DNA of 8,299 bases, taken from contig JAEOTL010000317.1 of NCBI GenBank assembly GCA_016839845.1, positions 1 through 8,299 on the forward strand, in the 5' to 3' direction. Shown here piece by piece: positions 1 to 6,210 of this stretch; position 1 is the first letter of the stretch, and each line of letters begins with the position of its first letter. The translations under genes were made by a program, and so were the position numbers. The DNA is from Promethearchaeota archaeon (GTDB lineage: Archaea > Asgardarchaeota > Lokiarchaeia > Sigynarchaeales > SOKP01). Below the pieces are notes generated by a model that saw nothing but the letters and a program-made list of their open reading frames with translations, did not search any database and was not told the origin of the DNA.

Positions 1-1115
1 CAGCTTTAGCGACTGCAAATGATGGATTAAAAACATTGGTTATTGACTCACTACCTTCAGTGGCTCAAGCAGATAATAAACATGCCATTGGCGGAATAAG
101 AGCGACACATTCACATAAGGGAAAAATTTGGTTATGTCAAAGATCAATAGAGATTTTTTCTACTTGGGAAGAACGATATGGAGACGATATTTGGTGGTCT
201 CAAGGTGGTTACACTTTCTTAGCATTTACTAAAGAGCATGAAAATCTGTTAAAGGATACCGTGAAACTTCAAAAAAGCTATGGCTTAAATATTAATTATA
301 TTGAAGCAGAAAAAATTAGGGAGATAATACCAGGTATTAATAACAACGGCTTATTAGGTGGAACTTATAGTCCTGAGGATGGAAATTCTTCTCCTCTATT
401 GTCATTACATGCATTTTTTCGAAGGTCAAAAGATTTAGGTGCTAAATATCGCTTTAATGAAAAAGTTATAGATATTATAACAAAAAACAACAAAATTATT
501 GGTGTTAAAACTACTAAAAGTAAATATAAAACTCAATCAATTATTAATGCGGCAGGAGCTCATGCTAAAGATATTGGAAATTTAGTTGATGTAGATACTC
601 CTGTAGAACCGGAATCACATGAAGCGGGAATAACAGAACCTGTAAAGAACTTCTTTTCACCAATGATAGTGGATATTAGACCATGTTCTGATCTCAAATT
701 TGGGGATTCTAAGAATTACTATTTCTATCAGAATAAAGAAGGCAAAATAATTTTTTGTCTAACTCCTGATCCGAATATCTTGGGAACTAATCGTATGGAA
801 ACAAGCTCCTTTTTACCCCAAATTTCAAAGAGGATGATACAACTTCTACCTCGTTTAAAAAATATAAAAGTAAGACGAACCTGGCGCGGTTTATATCCAA
901 TGACTCCTGATGGGAATCCAATCGTAGGAAATATTAATGAAATTGAAGGATATATTAATGCAGTCGGGATGTGTGGTCAAGGATTTATGCTAGGACCGGG
1001 ATTAGGAGAACTTCTCAGTCGTATTTTGATAAAAAAAACAACATCTAGGGATAAAGAGATCTTAGAAACTCTTTTATATACTCGTGATTTTGGTGTAGTA
1101 GAGGAATTGAAATAA
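1..1115 (+). CDS. FAD-dependent amine/D-amino-acid oxidoreductase, DAO family (sarcosine oxidase beta / DadA-like), 5' truncated
   Basis: The reading frame is open to the left edge: codons from position 3 give ALATANDGLKTLVID, the end of the first Rossmann beta-alpha-beta unit. The TTG at 36 is therefore not the start, and the GxGxxG FAD loop plus roughly 15-20 residues lie outside the window; about 370 residues are visible. Family signs are GGIRATHSH near the FAD, INAAGAHA (second dinucleotide-contact strand), PVEPESHEAGITEP followed by MIVDIRP (typical of sarcosine oxidase beta-like proteins), RRTWRGLYPMTPDGNPIVG and GQGFMLGPGLGELL (C-terminal FAD/substrate block). I see no Cys at the position where monomeric sarcosine oxidase attaches FAD, so FAD is probably non-covalent. 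The enzyme would oxidise a secondary or D-amine to an imine/2-oxo acid and pass electrons to a carrier or O2. The D-aminoacylase 24 bp downstream favours a D-amino acid, or a cyclic amino acid such as D-proline, as substrate. The exact substrate is not readable from sequence. Confidence 0.88.
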   Translation, partial: ALATANDGLKTLVIDSLPSVAQADNKHAIGGIRATHSHKGKIWLCQRSIEIFSTWEERYGDDIWWSQGGYTFLAFTKEHENLLKDTVKLQKSYGLNINYIEAEKIREIIPGINNNGLLGGTYSPEDGNSSPLLSLHAFFRRSKDLGAKYRFNEKVIDIITKNNKIIGVKTTKSKYKTQSIINAAGAHAKDIGNLVDVDTPVEPESHEAGITEPVKNFFSPMIVDIRPCSDLKFGDSKNYYFYQNKEGKIIFCLTPDPNILGTNRMETSSFLPQISKRMIQLLPRLKNIKVRRTWRGLYPMTPDGNPIVGNINEIEGYINAVGMCGQGFMLGPGLGELLSRILIKKTTSRDKEILETLLYTRDFGVVEELK

Positions 1116-1139
1116 AAAAAATTAAAAGGGATAGATATC

Positions 1140-2762
1140 TTGAGTTTTGATATAATTATTAGAAATGGGACCATAATTGATGGAACAGGAAATCCTGGGT
1201 ATCATGGAGATATAGGTTTAAAAGATGGAAAAATAGAAAAAATCAGACCTAGAATACATAAAAATGCTAATAGAGAGATTGATGTAACAGGGATGGTTAT
1301 ATGTCCAGGCTTCATTGATATGCATTCTCACACTGATTTTATATTACCACTTTTTAATAAAACCGAGTCATTTATACGTCAAGGTATAACTACTAATGTT
1401 ATAGGGATGTGTGGAAATAGTTTTGCTCCAATCCATCCTGATCATGTGGATGAATTTAGAAAATTTTGTGCTCGCATGATTCCTCTTTATGAAGACTATC
1501 AATTTACCTGGAATACCTTCACCGATTATTTAACTAAATTAGAAAGAGATAAATGTGCTATAAATATAGTACCTGTCGTAGGGTTTGAAAATATTCGAAT
1601 TGCAGGGGGATCCGGATACGAAAATCGTCCTCCGACCATTGATGAGGTTAAAAGGATGAAAGAATATGTTACAGAAGCAATGGAGGCTGGAGCGTTTGGA
1701 ATGAGTACTGGCCTTATTTATGCACCTCAAGTGTACGCAAAAACAGAAGAAATTATAGAGGTATCTAAAGTACTTGCTCAGTATGGGGGCCTCTATTTTT
1801 CTCACATTCGTGATGAGGGAGAAAATGTAAGTAAAGCAATTAAAGAAGTCATTGAAATTGTAGAAAAATCGGGATGTAGGGGAGGGCATATTGCTCACCA
1901 TAAAATCTCAGGAAAAGTCTCATGGGGCAAAAGTAAGGATACTCTAAAACTTATTGAGGATGTAAATAATCGTGGAATTAGCATTACTTATGATCAGTAT
2001 CCATACAATAGGGGACTTACCTCTCTTAGTGCGATACTTCCACCTTGGGTACATGAAGGCGGTCCTGATAAATTTCTTGAACGTATTAAAGAAATAGTTA
2101 ATCAACAAAGAATAAAGGAAGATACTGATAAAAAAATTGATGGTTGGGAAAACTTTATAAAAAGAAATGGATTTGAAAGTATTTATATCTCGTCTGTTGT
2201 AGCTGAAAAGTGGAAAGATATTGAAGGCAAAAATATACCTGAAATTACAAAGATTAGAGGAATGAAAGATAACTGGGAAACTTTGTTTTCAATTTTGATT
2301 GATGACGAAGCAGGCTCCAGTGTAACACTTGAAACAATGGGAGAAGAAGATATTCGTAGAATTATGACAGGTCGATATCATATGGTTGGAACAGATGGCC
2401 TAGGAATTCCAAATAGACCAAGTCTTGGAAAATATCACCCCCGATTTTATGGAACATATCCACGCATTTTAGGGAAATATGTAAGAGAAGAGAAGATATT
2501 AACGATAGAAGATGCTATTCGTAGGATGACTTCTTTTCCCGCACTAAGATTAGGATTAACCGATCGTGGATTAATAAAAGAGAGTTTTTGGGCTGATATT
2601 GTTATCTTTAATCCAAAAACCATAATAGATAAAGCTACATTTGAGAATCCACATCAATTTCCTGAAGGTATTCCTTATGTTATTGTTAACGGAGTTATTG
2701 TAGTTGATGATTATAAACAAAAGAAAAAATATCCCGGAAAAGTATTACGGCGTTCTTACTAA
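1140..2762 (+). CDS. N-acyl-D-amino-acid deacylase (D-aminoacylase family amidohydrolase)
   Basis: Complete, 540 aa, at the long end of the usual 480-540. It hydrolyses N-acyl-D-amino acids to a free D-amino acid and a carboxylate, in the cytoplasm (no signal peptide or membrane segment). The N-terminal small beta domain opens with DIIIRNGTIIDGTG. The TIM barrel carries the metal motif PGFIDMHSHTD (H62, H64), the bridging Cys of MCGNS (C91), SHIRDEG (H222), the IAHHKISG pair (H253/H254) and the catalytic Asp of VGTDG (D419), so the D-aminoacylase active-site set is intact. HPRFYGTYPRILGKYVRE (433-450) and the C-terminal ADIVIFNP strand returning to the small domain are also diagnostic. The start is TTG; AAAAGGGAT about 12 bp upstream is a weak ribosome site, and no in-frame ATG lies nearby. 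It follows the flavin oxidoreductase by 24 bp and is probably co-transcribed. A related N-acyl-amine or dipeptide substrate is possible. Confidence 0.92.
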   Translation: MSFDIIIRNGTIIDGTGNPGYHGDIGLKDGKIEKIRPRIHKNANREIDVTGMVICPGFIDMHSHTDFILPLFNKTESFIRQGITTNVIGMCGNSFAPIHPDHVDEFRKFCARMIPLYEDYQFTWNTFTDYLTKLERDKCAINIVPVVGFENIRIAGGSGYENRPPTIDEVKRMKEYVTEAMEAGAFGMSTGLIYAPQVYAKTEEIIEVSKVLAQYGGLYFSHIRDEGENVSKAIKEVIEIVEKSGCRGGHIAHHKISGKVSWGKSKDTLKLIEDVNNRGISITYDQYPYNRGLTSLSAILPPWVHEGGPDKFLERIKEIVNQQRIKEDTDKKIDGWENFIKRNGFESIYISSVVAEKWKDIEGKNIPEITKIRGMKDNWETLFSILIDDEAGSSVTLETMGEEDIRRIMTGRYHMVGTDGLGIPNRPSLGKYHPRFYGTYPRILGKYVREEKILTIEDAIRRMTSFPALRLGLTDRGLIKESFWADIVIFNPKTIIDKATFENPHQFPEGIPYVIVNGVIVVDDYKQKKKYPGKVLRRSY

Positions 2763-2801
2763 AACTTGAAATTACAATGTATACCTTTTGATAAATTACC
2801 T

Positions 2802-2820
2802 TATCTAATTTATATCTAAT
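2802..2820 (+). repeat. Tandem direct repeat TATCTAAT x2 upstream of the transcarbamylase
   Basis: TATCTAAT occurs at 2802-2809 and again at 2813-2820, an 11 bp step that puts both copies on one helix face. The pair lies 50-67 bp before the transcarbamylase start and overlaps the TATA-like stretch TTTATATCTA (2809-2818). It could be a regulator site, but the AT bias makes a chance match possible. Confidence 0.3.
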
Positions 2821-2830
2821 CTTTCTTTTT
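2821..2830 (+). terminator. Possible T-rich terminator after the D-aminoacylase gene
   Basis: CTTTCTTTTT lies about 60 bp beyond the D-aminoacylase stop. Archaeal RNA polymerase often ends on U-rich tracts without a hairpin, and this is the only T-rich tract in the 106 bp spacer. It also sits inside the likely promoter region of the next gene, so it may just be promoter AT bias. Confidence 0.3.
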
Positions 2831-2844
2831 AATATTTAATTAAA
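2826..2844 (+). promoter_or_regulatory. Likely TATA-box region for the transcarbamylase gene
   Basis: The stretch TTTTTAATATTTAATTAAA is a TATA-like element about 25-43 bp before the ATG at 2869. Archaeal transcription begins about 25 bp after the TATA box, so this would give a leaderless or very short-leader transcript, matching the absence of a Shine-Dalgarno site before the ATG. It contains the 10 bp palindrome TTTAATTAAA (2835-2844). An upstream alternative is TTTATATCTA at 2809. Confidence 0.35.
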
Positions 2845-2868
2845 ATCATAAATTCAAAAGTAGTTGAA

Positions 2869-3801
2869 ATGGTTCGACATTTATTAAAAGTCTCAGATTT
2901 TTCAAAGGAAGAATGCAAGAAGGTTATTAATAAATCAATTGAAATTAAGAAAAATCCTCGAAAATATAGTTCTACCCTAGAAGGGGAAACTTTACTTATG
3001 CTTTTTGAGAAGCCATCCTTAAGAACTCGAATTTCATTTGAAACCGGAATGCAGCAATTAGGAGGACATGCTATTTTTTATTCAATAAAAGACTCACCTT
3101 TAGGTAAAAAGGAAAATATATCGGATACCGCAAAAGTAGCCTCAAGATTTGTAAATGTAATCGCTGCCCGTGTTTTTAAACGCCAGGATATCTGGGATCT
3201 TGCTAAATATGCCGATGTGCCAGTTATTAATATGCTTGATGATTTTGGTCACCCGTGTCAAATCCTTGGAGATTTTCAGACCATTAAAGAAAAAAAGGGA
3301 AAGTTAGAGAACATGAAATTCTCCTACTATGGGGATGCCTACAATAATGTAACCTATGATTTAATGAGGATGTGTGCAATTTTTGGCTGGAGAATGGATG
3401 TTGCTTGTCCAAATGTTCCAGAATATTCACCTGAACAAGAAGTTCTAAATGAAGTATCAGAACTCTCCAAAAATACAGGTGCTGATGTAAGAGTTGTCCA
3501 TGATGCTATCGAGGCTGCAGAAGGATCTGATGTGATATACACTGACAGTTGGATGAGTTATGGTATACCGCAAGACCTAGAAGAAGAACGGAAAAAAGCC
3601 TTTATGCCTTATCAAGTTACATCCTCTATTTTAGCAGCCGCAAAATCTGATGTGATATTTATGAATTGTTTACCAGCTATGAGAGAGTATGAACAAACTG
3701 CTGATGTTATTGATGGTCCACATTCTGTTGTATTCGATCAAGCAGAAAATAGATTACACGTCCAAAAAGCGATTATGTTGTTCCTAAGGGAGAAATTTTA
3801 A
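2869..3801 (+). CDS. argF: Ornithine carbamoyltransferase family protein (divergent transcarbamylase)
   Basis: Complete, 310 aa, the normal family length. Family chemistry: ornithine + carbamoyl phosphate to citrulline + phosphate, reversible, in a cytoplasmic trimer. Carbamoyl-phosphate sites are present: FEKPSLRTRISFE (S50-R54), ARV (R101), HPCQ (128-131) and AENR (292-295). The amine-side sites differ from standard ornithine enzymes. GDGNNVAHSLM is replaced by GDAYNNVTYDLM (one extra residue), DxWxSMG by DSWMSYG (D226, S230, Y231, G232), and HCLP by NCLP (N266-C267-L268-P269); the usual RGEEVTDDVID reads REYEQTADVID. Asp, Ser and the catalytic Cys remain, so activity is likely. Ornithine is plausible, but another amine (putrescine, a shorter diamino acid, a ureido intermediate) is possible. 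Carbamate kinase and ornithine aminotransferase nearby favour an ornithine-linked, probably catabolic role; a biosynthetic role is not excluded. The ATG at 2869 has no Shine-Dalgarno site. The symbol is for the family. Confidence 0.85.
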   Translation: MVRHLLKVSDFSKEECKKVINKSIEIKKNPRKYSSTLEGETLLMLFEKPSLRTRISFETGMQQLGGHAIFYSIKDSPLGKKENISDTAKVASRFVNVIAARVFKRQDIWDLAKYADVPVINMLDDFGHPCQILGDFQTIKEKKGKLENMKFSYYGDAYNNVTYDLMRMCAIFGWRMDVACPNVPEYSPEQEVLNEVSELSKNTGADVRVVHDAIEAAEGSDVIYTDSWMSYGIPQDLEEERKKAFMPYQVTSSILAAAKSDVIFMNCLPAMREYEQTADVIDGPHSVVFDQAENRLHVQKAIMLFLREKF

Positions 3802-3823
3802 ATAATATTGAGTATTGGTAGAA

Positions 3824-3846
3824 TTCCTTTTATTCCTAAACTTTTT
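3824..3846 (+). terminator. Possible T-rich terminator after the transcarbamylase gene
   Basis: Two T tracts, CCTTTT (3826-3831) and CTTTTT (3841-3846), follow the stop codon by 25-45 bp. This fits archaeal U-tract termination without a stable hairpin. The second tract also forms the left side of a TATA-like box. Confidence 0.33.
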
Positions 3847-3851
3847 ATATA
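3844..3851 (+). promoter_or_regulatory. Candidate TATA box for the small ORF
   Basis: TTTATATA matches the archaeal TATA consensus and would place a start near 3872-3878, leaving a leader of about 80 nt with a Shine-Dalgarno site at its end. TATA-like alternatives nearer the ORF are CTATATAT (3885-3892) and CTATATTA (3903-3910); the last would give a leader of only about 25 nt. Confidence 0.33.
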
Positions 3852-3955
3852 GTTCGAACTTCGTAATAAGTTTCACAATAAAAACTATATATCGAACCAA
3901 TTCTATATTAAAATTAACTAAAAAACCTTAAAAAAGCAAACAAGAGGTAAAAAAA

Positions 3956-4039
3956 ATGAACGCTAAAAAATTGGAAAAAGCCAAGCTTAGGAATGAATCA
4001 AAAGTTGTTTCCTCCCTATCCCGATATGTTAGTTTTTAA
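3956..4039 (+). CDS. Small basic hypothetical protein (27 aa), candidate sORF
   Basis: I do not recognise this gene. An ATG at 3956 opens 27 codons ending in TAA at 4037. The peptide starts MNAKKLEKAKLRNESK and ends SRYVSF; it is strongly basic in its first half (about five Lys and one Arg in 16 residues) with no membrane segment, Cys pair or signal peptide. The case for a gene is contextual: AAGAGGTAA supplies GAGGT at 3944-3948, seven bases before the ATG, the best Shine-Dalgarno site in the window; TATA-like boxes lie upstream; a T10 tract follows 16 bp after the stop. It therefore looks like a compact independent transcription unit. It could be a real microprotein, a leader peptide, or a remnant of a larger gene; codon statistics say little at this length. 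Confidence 0.4.
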   Translation: MNAKKLEKAKLRNESKVVSSLSRYVSF

Positions 4040-4065
4040 ATCTATTTTTAATTTCTTTTTTTTTT
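4032..4065 (+). terminator. Poly-T terminator after the small ORF
   Basis: TTTTT at 4033-4037 overlaps the small ORF stop; a second T5 lies at about 4045-4049 and an uninterrupted T10 runs from 4056 to 4065. It is the longest T run in the window. No GC stem precedes it, as expected for archaeal U-tract termination. It separates the small ORF from the TPR gene. Confidence 0.5.
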
Positions 4066-4095
4066 AAATGCTAATTTAGTTTTTACTCTATCAGA

Positions 4096-4104
4096 TTTTT
4101 ATAG
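4096..4104 (+). promoter_or_regulatory. Candidate TATA box for the TPR gene
   Basis: TTTTTATAG lies 62-70 bp before the ATG at 4166 and would start transcription near 4125-4130, giving a leader of about 40 nt. It follows the T10 tract, which fits a separate promoter for the TPR gene. CTATTATA (4121-4128) is a closer alternative. Confidence 0.3.
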
Positions 4105-4142
4105 AACTAGAGCATATTATCTATTATACTGAACTCACAAGG

Positions 4143-4154
4143 TAGAAATTTCTA
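4143..4154. repeat. 12 bp perfect palindrome just before the TPR gene start
   Basis: TAGAAATTTCTA is perfectly self-complementary and ends 11 bp before the ATG at 4166 (5 bp before the TTG at 4160). It overlaps the place where a ribosome site would be; AAGGT at 4139-4143 abuts it. It may be a repressor half-site pair or a chance AT palindrome. Confidence 0.3.
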
Positions 4155-4165
4155 GCAAATTGAAA

Positions 4166-6136
4166 ATGAATGATCAAACTATAGTAGGAGAGGAAAAACC
4201 AGAGGAATTGATAATTGCTGAGGAACTTATAGATGAAAATAGTTACACTGAAGCTATAAATATTCTCAAAGAGTTAGAAGAGAAGAATAGTACTCCACTT
4301 TATTATAGAGTCTATAGTTTACTAATTCAAGGGAGATTATTAATGTTCGTAGGAAAACATGAAGAATGTATCAAGATCTCTGAAAAAGCATACAATGAGA
4401 GTTTAGAGTTAGGTAAGAATCTTATAACTGTTGATGCGTTGAACCTAAGAGCGCTTGTTTATAATTGGCGAGGATTAATGGATAAATCTGGTGAATTAAT
4501 TAAAAAATCAGAAGAAATATTTAATACAATTCCAAAAGAATCATCAGCAGATTATATTCAAACTGAAGCGAATCTAAATTTAATTAAAGGATTCATAATA
4601 TCCTTTAAGGATGCTGATAAGGGTTTAGAATTATTGAATTATAGCTTATCATTATGGGATAAAATAGATCTTAGAATAGGAAAAGCTATGACAATGATGT
4701 GCATTGGACTAACTTATATTCGTTCTAAAGGAGAAATAGATAAAGCCATAAGTTACTATGAACAAGGTTTAAGAATTGCGAAGAATCTTAACCAAAAGTA
4801 TGGCATTGCATTCCTATTAAATCATCTAGGGAATAGTCATTTTAATAAAGGAGAAATTGATCGTTCTCTTTACTTTTATCAAGAATCATTGAAATTATAT
4901 GAAGAAATTAATAATCAATCGTTAAGAGCAAGTGCATACTCTTCAATTGGCAATAATTTAGGACAGAAAGGAAAATACGATGAGGCTTTTAAATATATAA
5001 AAAAAAGTATCAAAATTTACAGAGATATTGGAGAATTCTATGGATTACTCAATCCTCTTTCGATTGCCATCGAATTATCAGTATATAAAGGTAATGAATC
5101 TCTAGCAAATGAATATTTAGACAAATTAAAACTGATTAATGAACGTTTTAAAAATTGGTTTATAGACTCAATAGTAATTTATTCTGAAGCTTTTATACTC
5201 AAACGAAGCCCCCGAACACGAGATAAAGCTAAAGCAGAAGATTTATTAATTACGCTCTTAGAAAAGGTACAATCATTTGGTTTTAAAATAGATATTTTAG
5301 TTCAACTATGTGATCTCTATTTAGCTGAACTACAGAGCACTAATGATTCGGGAGTACTTAACGACATTAATCCTTTAATTAATACTCTTCTAGAAATAGC
5401 AAAGAATTCACATTCACATTTTATCCTTTGCCAAACTTATTTATTACAAGCAAAACTCGCTCTAATAACCCTTAACGTGAAAGAAGCAAGAAAATACTTA
5501 ACCAAGGCTCAACAACTTGCAAATAAATATGGTATGCAGCAATTGGCTATTGAAATTTCAAATGAACATGATGAATTATTAAGACAATTACAAACATGGG
5601 AAAATTTACGAAATTCTAATGCACCTATTGCTGAGCGAATTAAAATTACACGTTTAGGAGATCAAATGGATAGTATGCTCCATAAGCATGTCGATGAATC
5701 ATTGGAGGCGTCAGAAGAAAATCCAGTTATTATTTTAATAACTTCTAAAGGTGGTACACCAGTATTCTCTAAATCATTTGAAGAAGGTTTTTCTTTTGAA
5801 GATCATCTTTGGAGTGGTTTTTTAACTGCTTTTAATACCTTTAGTCATGAAATGCTCTCTGAGGGGTTAGATCGAGCGAAATTTGGTGAATATACCCTCA
5901 TAATGAAATCTGTTTCTCCCTTCTTAGTTTTTTATTTATTTAAAGGCCAATCATATTTAGCCCAAAATAAAATGCAAACATTTCTAGAGGAAATGAAAAG
6001 GAATGAAGATATTTGGCAGACTTTTCAAAATTTTTATCAGAGAAATCAAGAAGTTCAAATAAGTGATATTCCTCCTCTTGATGATCTACTCACTCAAACG
6101 TTTCTCTCAAATAGTGTTTCAGAATCCTTAAAGTAG
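4166..6136 (+). CDS. TPR-repeat protein with C-terminal roadblock/longin-like domain (Asgard type)
   Basis: Complete, 656 aa from ATG 4166; a TTG at 4160 would add two residues, and neither start has a well-spaced Shine-Dalgarno site. Numbering here counts from the TTG. Residues ~15-470 are helical repeats. The clearest TPRs are at ~174-208 (CIGLTYIRSKGEIDKAISYY), ~216-250 (LGNSHFNKGEIDRSLYFYQE) and ~256-290 (IGNNLGQKGKYDEAFKYIKK), with weaker repeats on both sides and more around 415-455. A possible linker helix (~465-515) leads to a compact domain at ~522-625: a beta hairpin (VIILITSKGGTPVFSKSF), a helix (FEDHLWSGFLTAFNTFSHEM), a second hairpin (AKFGEYTLIMKS then FLVFYLFKGQ) and a helix (LEEMKRNEDIWQTF). 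That order resembles roadblock/longin folds, which elsewhere bind small GTPases. TPRs imply a cytoplasmic scaffold. I recall similar C-termini in Lokiarchaeal proteins. No enzyme motif is present; the partner is unknown, and any link to neighbouring metabolism is unproven. Confidence 0.85.
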   Translation: MNDQTIVGEEKPEELIIAEELIDENSYTEAINILKELEEKNSTPLYYRVYSLLIQGRLLMFVGKHEECIKISEKAYNESLELGKNLITVDALNLRALVYNWRGLMDKSGELIKKSEEIFNTIPKESSADYIQTEANLNLIKGFIISFKDADKGLELLNYSLSLWDKIDLRIGKAMTMMCIGLTYIRSKGEIDKAISYYEQGLRIAKNLNQKYGIAFLLNHLGNSHFNKGEIDRSLYFYQESLKLYEEINNQSLRASAYSSIGNNLGQKGKYDEAFKYIKKSIKIYRDIGEFYGLLNPLSIAIELSVYKGNESLANEYLDKLKLINERFKNWFIDSIVIYSEAFILKRSPRTRDKAKAEDLLITLLEKVQSFGFKIDILVQLCDLYLAELQSTNDSGVLNDINPLINTLLEIAKNSHSHFILCQTYLLQAKLALITLNVKEARKYLTKAQQLANKYGMQQLAIEISNEHDELLRQLQTWENLRNSNAPIAERIKITRLGDQMDSMLHKHVDESLEASEENPVIILITSKGGTPVFSKSFEEGFSFEDHLWSGFLTAFNTFSHEMLSEGLDRAKFGEYTLIMKSVSPFLVFYLFKGQSYLAQNKMQTFLEEMKRNEDIWQTFQNFYQRNQEVQISDIPPLDDLLTQTFLSNSVSESLK

Positions 6137-6168
6137 GACGATTATGAGATAAATTTTAAATAATAAGT

Positions 6169-6184
6169 AAAATAAATTTATTTT
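6169..6184. promoter_or_regulatory. 16 bp perfect palindrome / TATA-like element upstream of carbamate kinase
   Basis: AAAATAAATTTATTTT is perfectly palindromic and ends 26 bp before the kinase ATG at 6211. That is close to where a TATA box for a short-leader archaeal transcript should sit, so it may be the promoter, an operator, or both. It lies in the 74 bp spacer after the TPR gene, and its T5 run could also help end that transcript. Confidence 0.4.
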
Positions 6185-6210
6185 TCTATTGAAAGTGTGA
6201 CTAATATCGT

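Larger units (their letters stand above)
3819..3905 (+). repeat. Nested inverted repeats between the transcarbamylase gene and the small ORF
   Basis: Three perfect arm pairs share nearly the same axis: TAGAATT (3819-3825) with AATTCTA (3899-3905); TATATAGTT (3846-3854) with AACTATATA (3883-3891); and AACTT (3857-3861) with AAGTT (3868-3872) around a 6-base loop. A competing pairing also exists: GTTCGA (3852-3857) with TCGAAC (3892-3897), which uses part of the second stem's left arm. AGTTCGAACT (3851-3860) is itself a perfect palindrome. This could be a folded 3' end or leader RNA, or operator DNA around a TATA box. All stems are AT-rich and weak, so chance remains possible. Confidence 0.4.

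Noticed and set aside
36..38. TTG as start of the flavin oxidoreductase
   Set aside because: The frame is open upstream to the edge and encodes the expected Rossmann helix/strand residues, so the gene starts outside the window.
977..1174. 65-codon reverse-strand ORF
   Set aside because: Antisense to the 3' end of the flavin oxidoreductase and across the gene junction; low-complexity translation, no ribosome site, no recognisable motif.
1539..1901. 120-codon reverse-strand ORF
   Set aside because: Lies wholly inside the well-supported D-aminoacylase gene; Phe/Asn/Ser-rich translation is typical of an antisense shadow in AT-rich DNA.
3354..3542. 62-codon reverse-strand ORF
   Set aside because: Antisense inside the transcarbamylase gene, with no motif or ribosome site.
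3802..4159. Possible tRNA, C/D-box RNA or known riboswitch in the 358 bp spacer
   Set aside because: No GC-containing cloverleaf, no TGATGA C box paired with CTGA, and no known aptamer core was found; only AT-rich repeats, the small ORF and T tracts.
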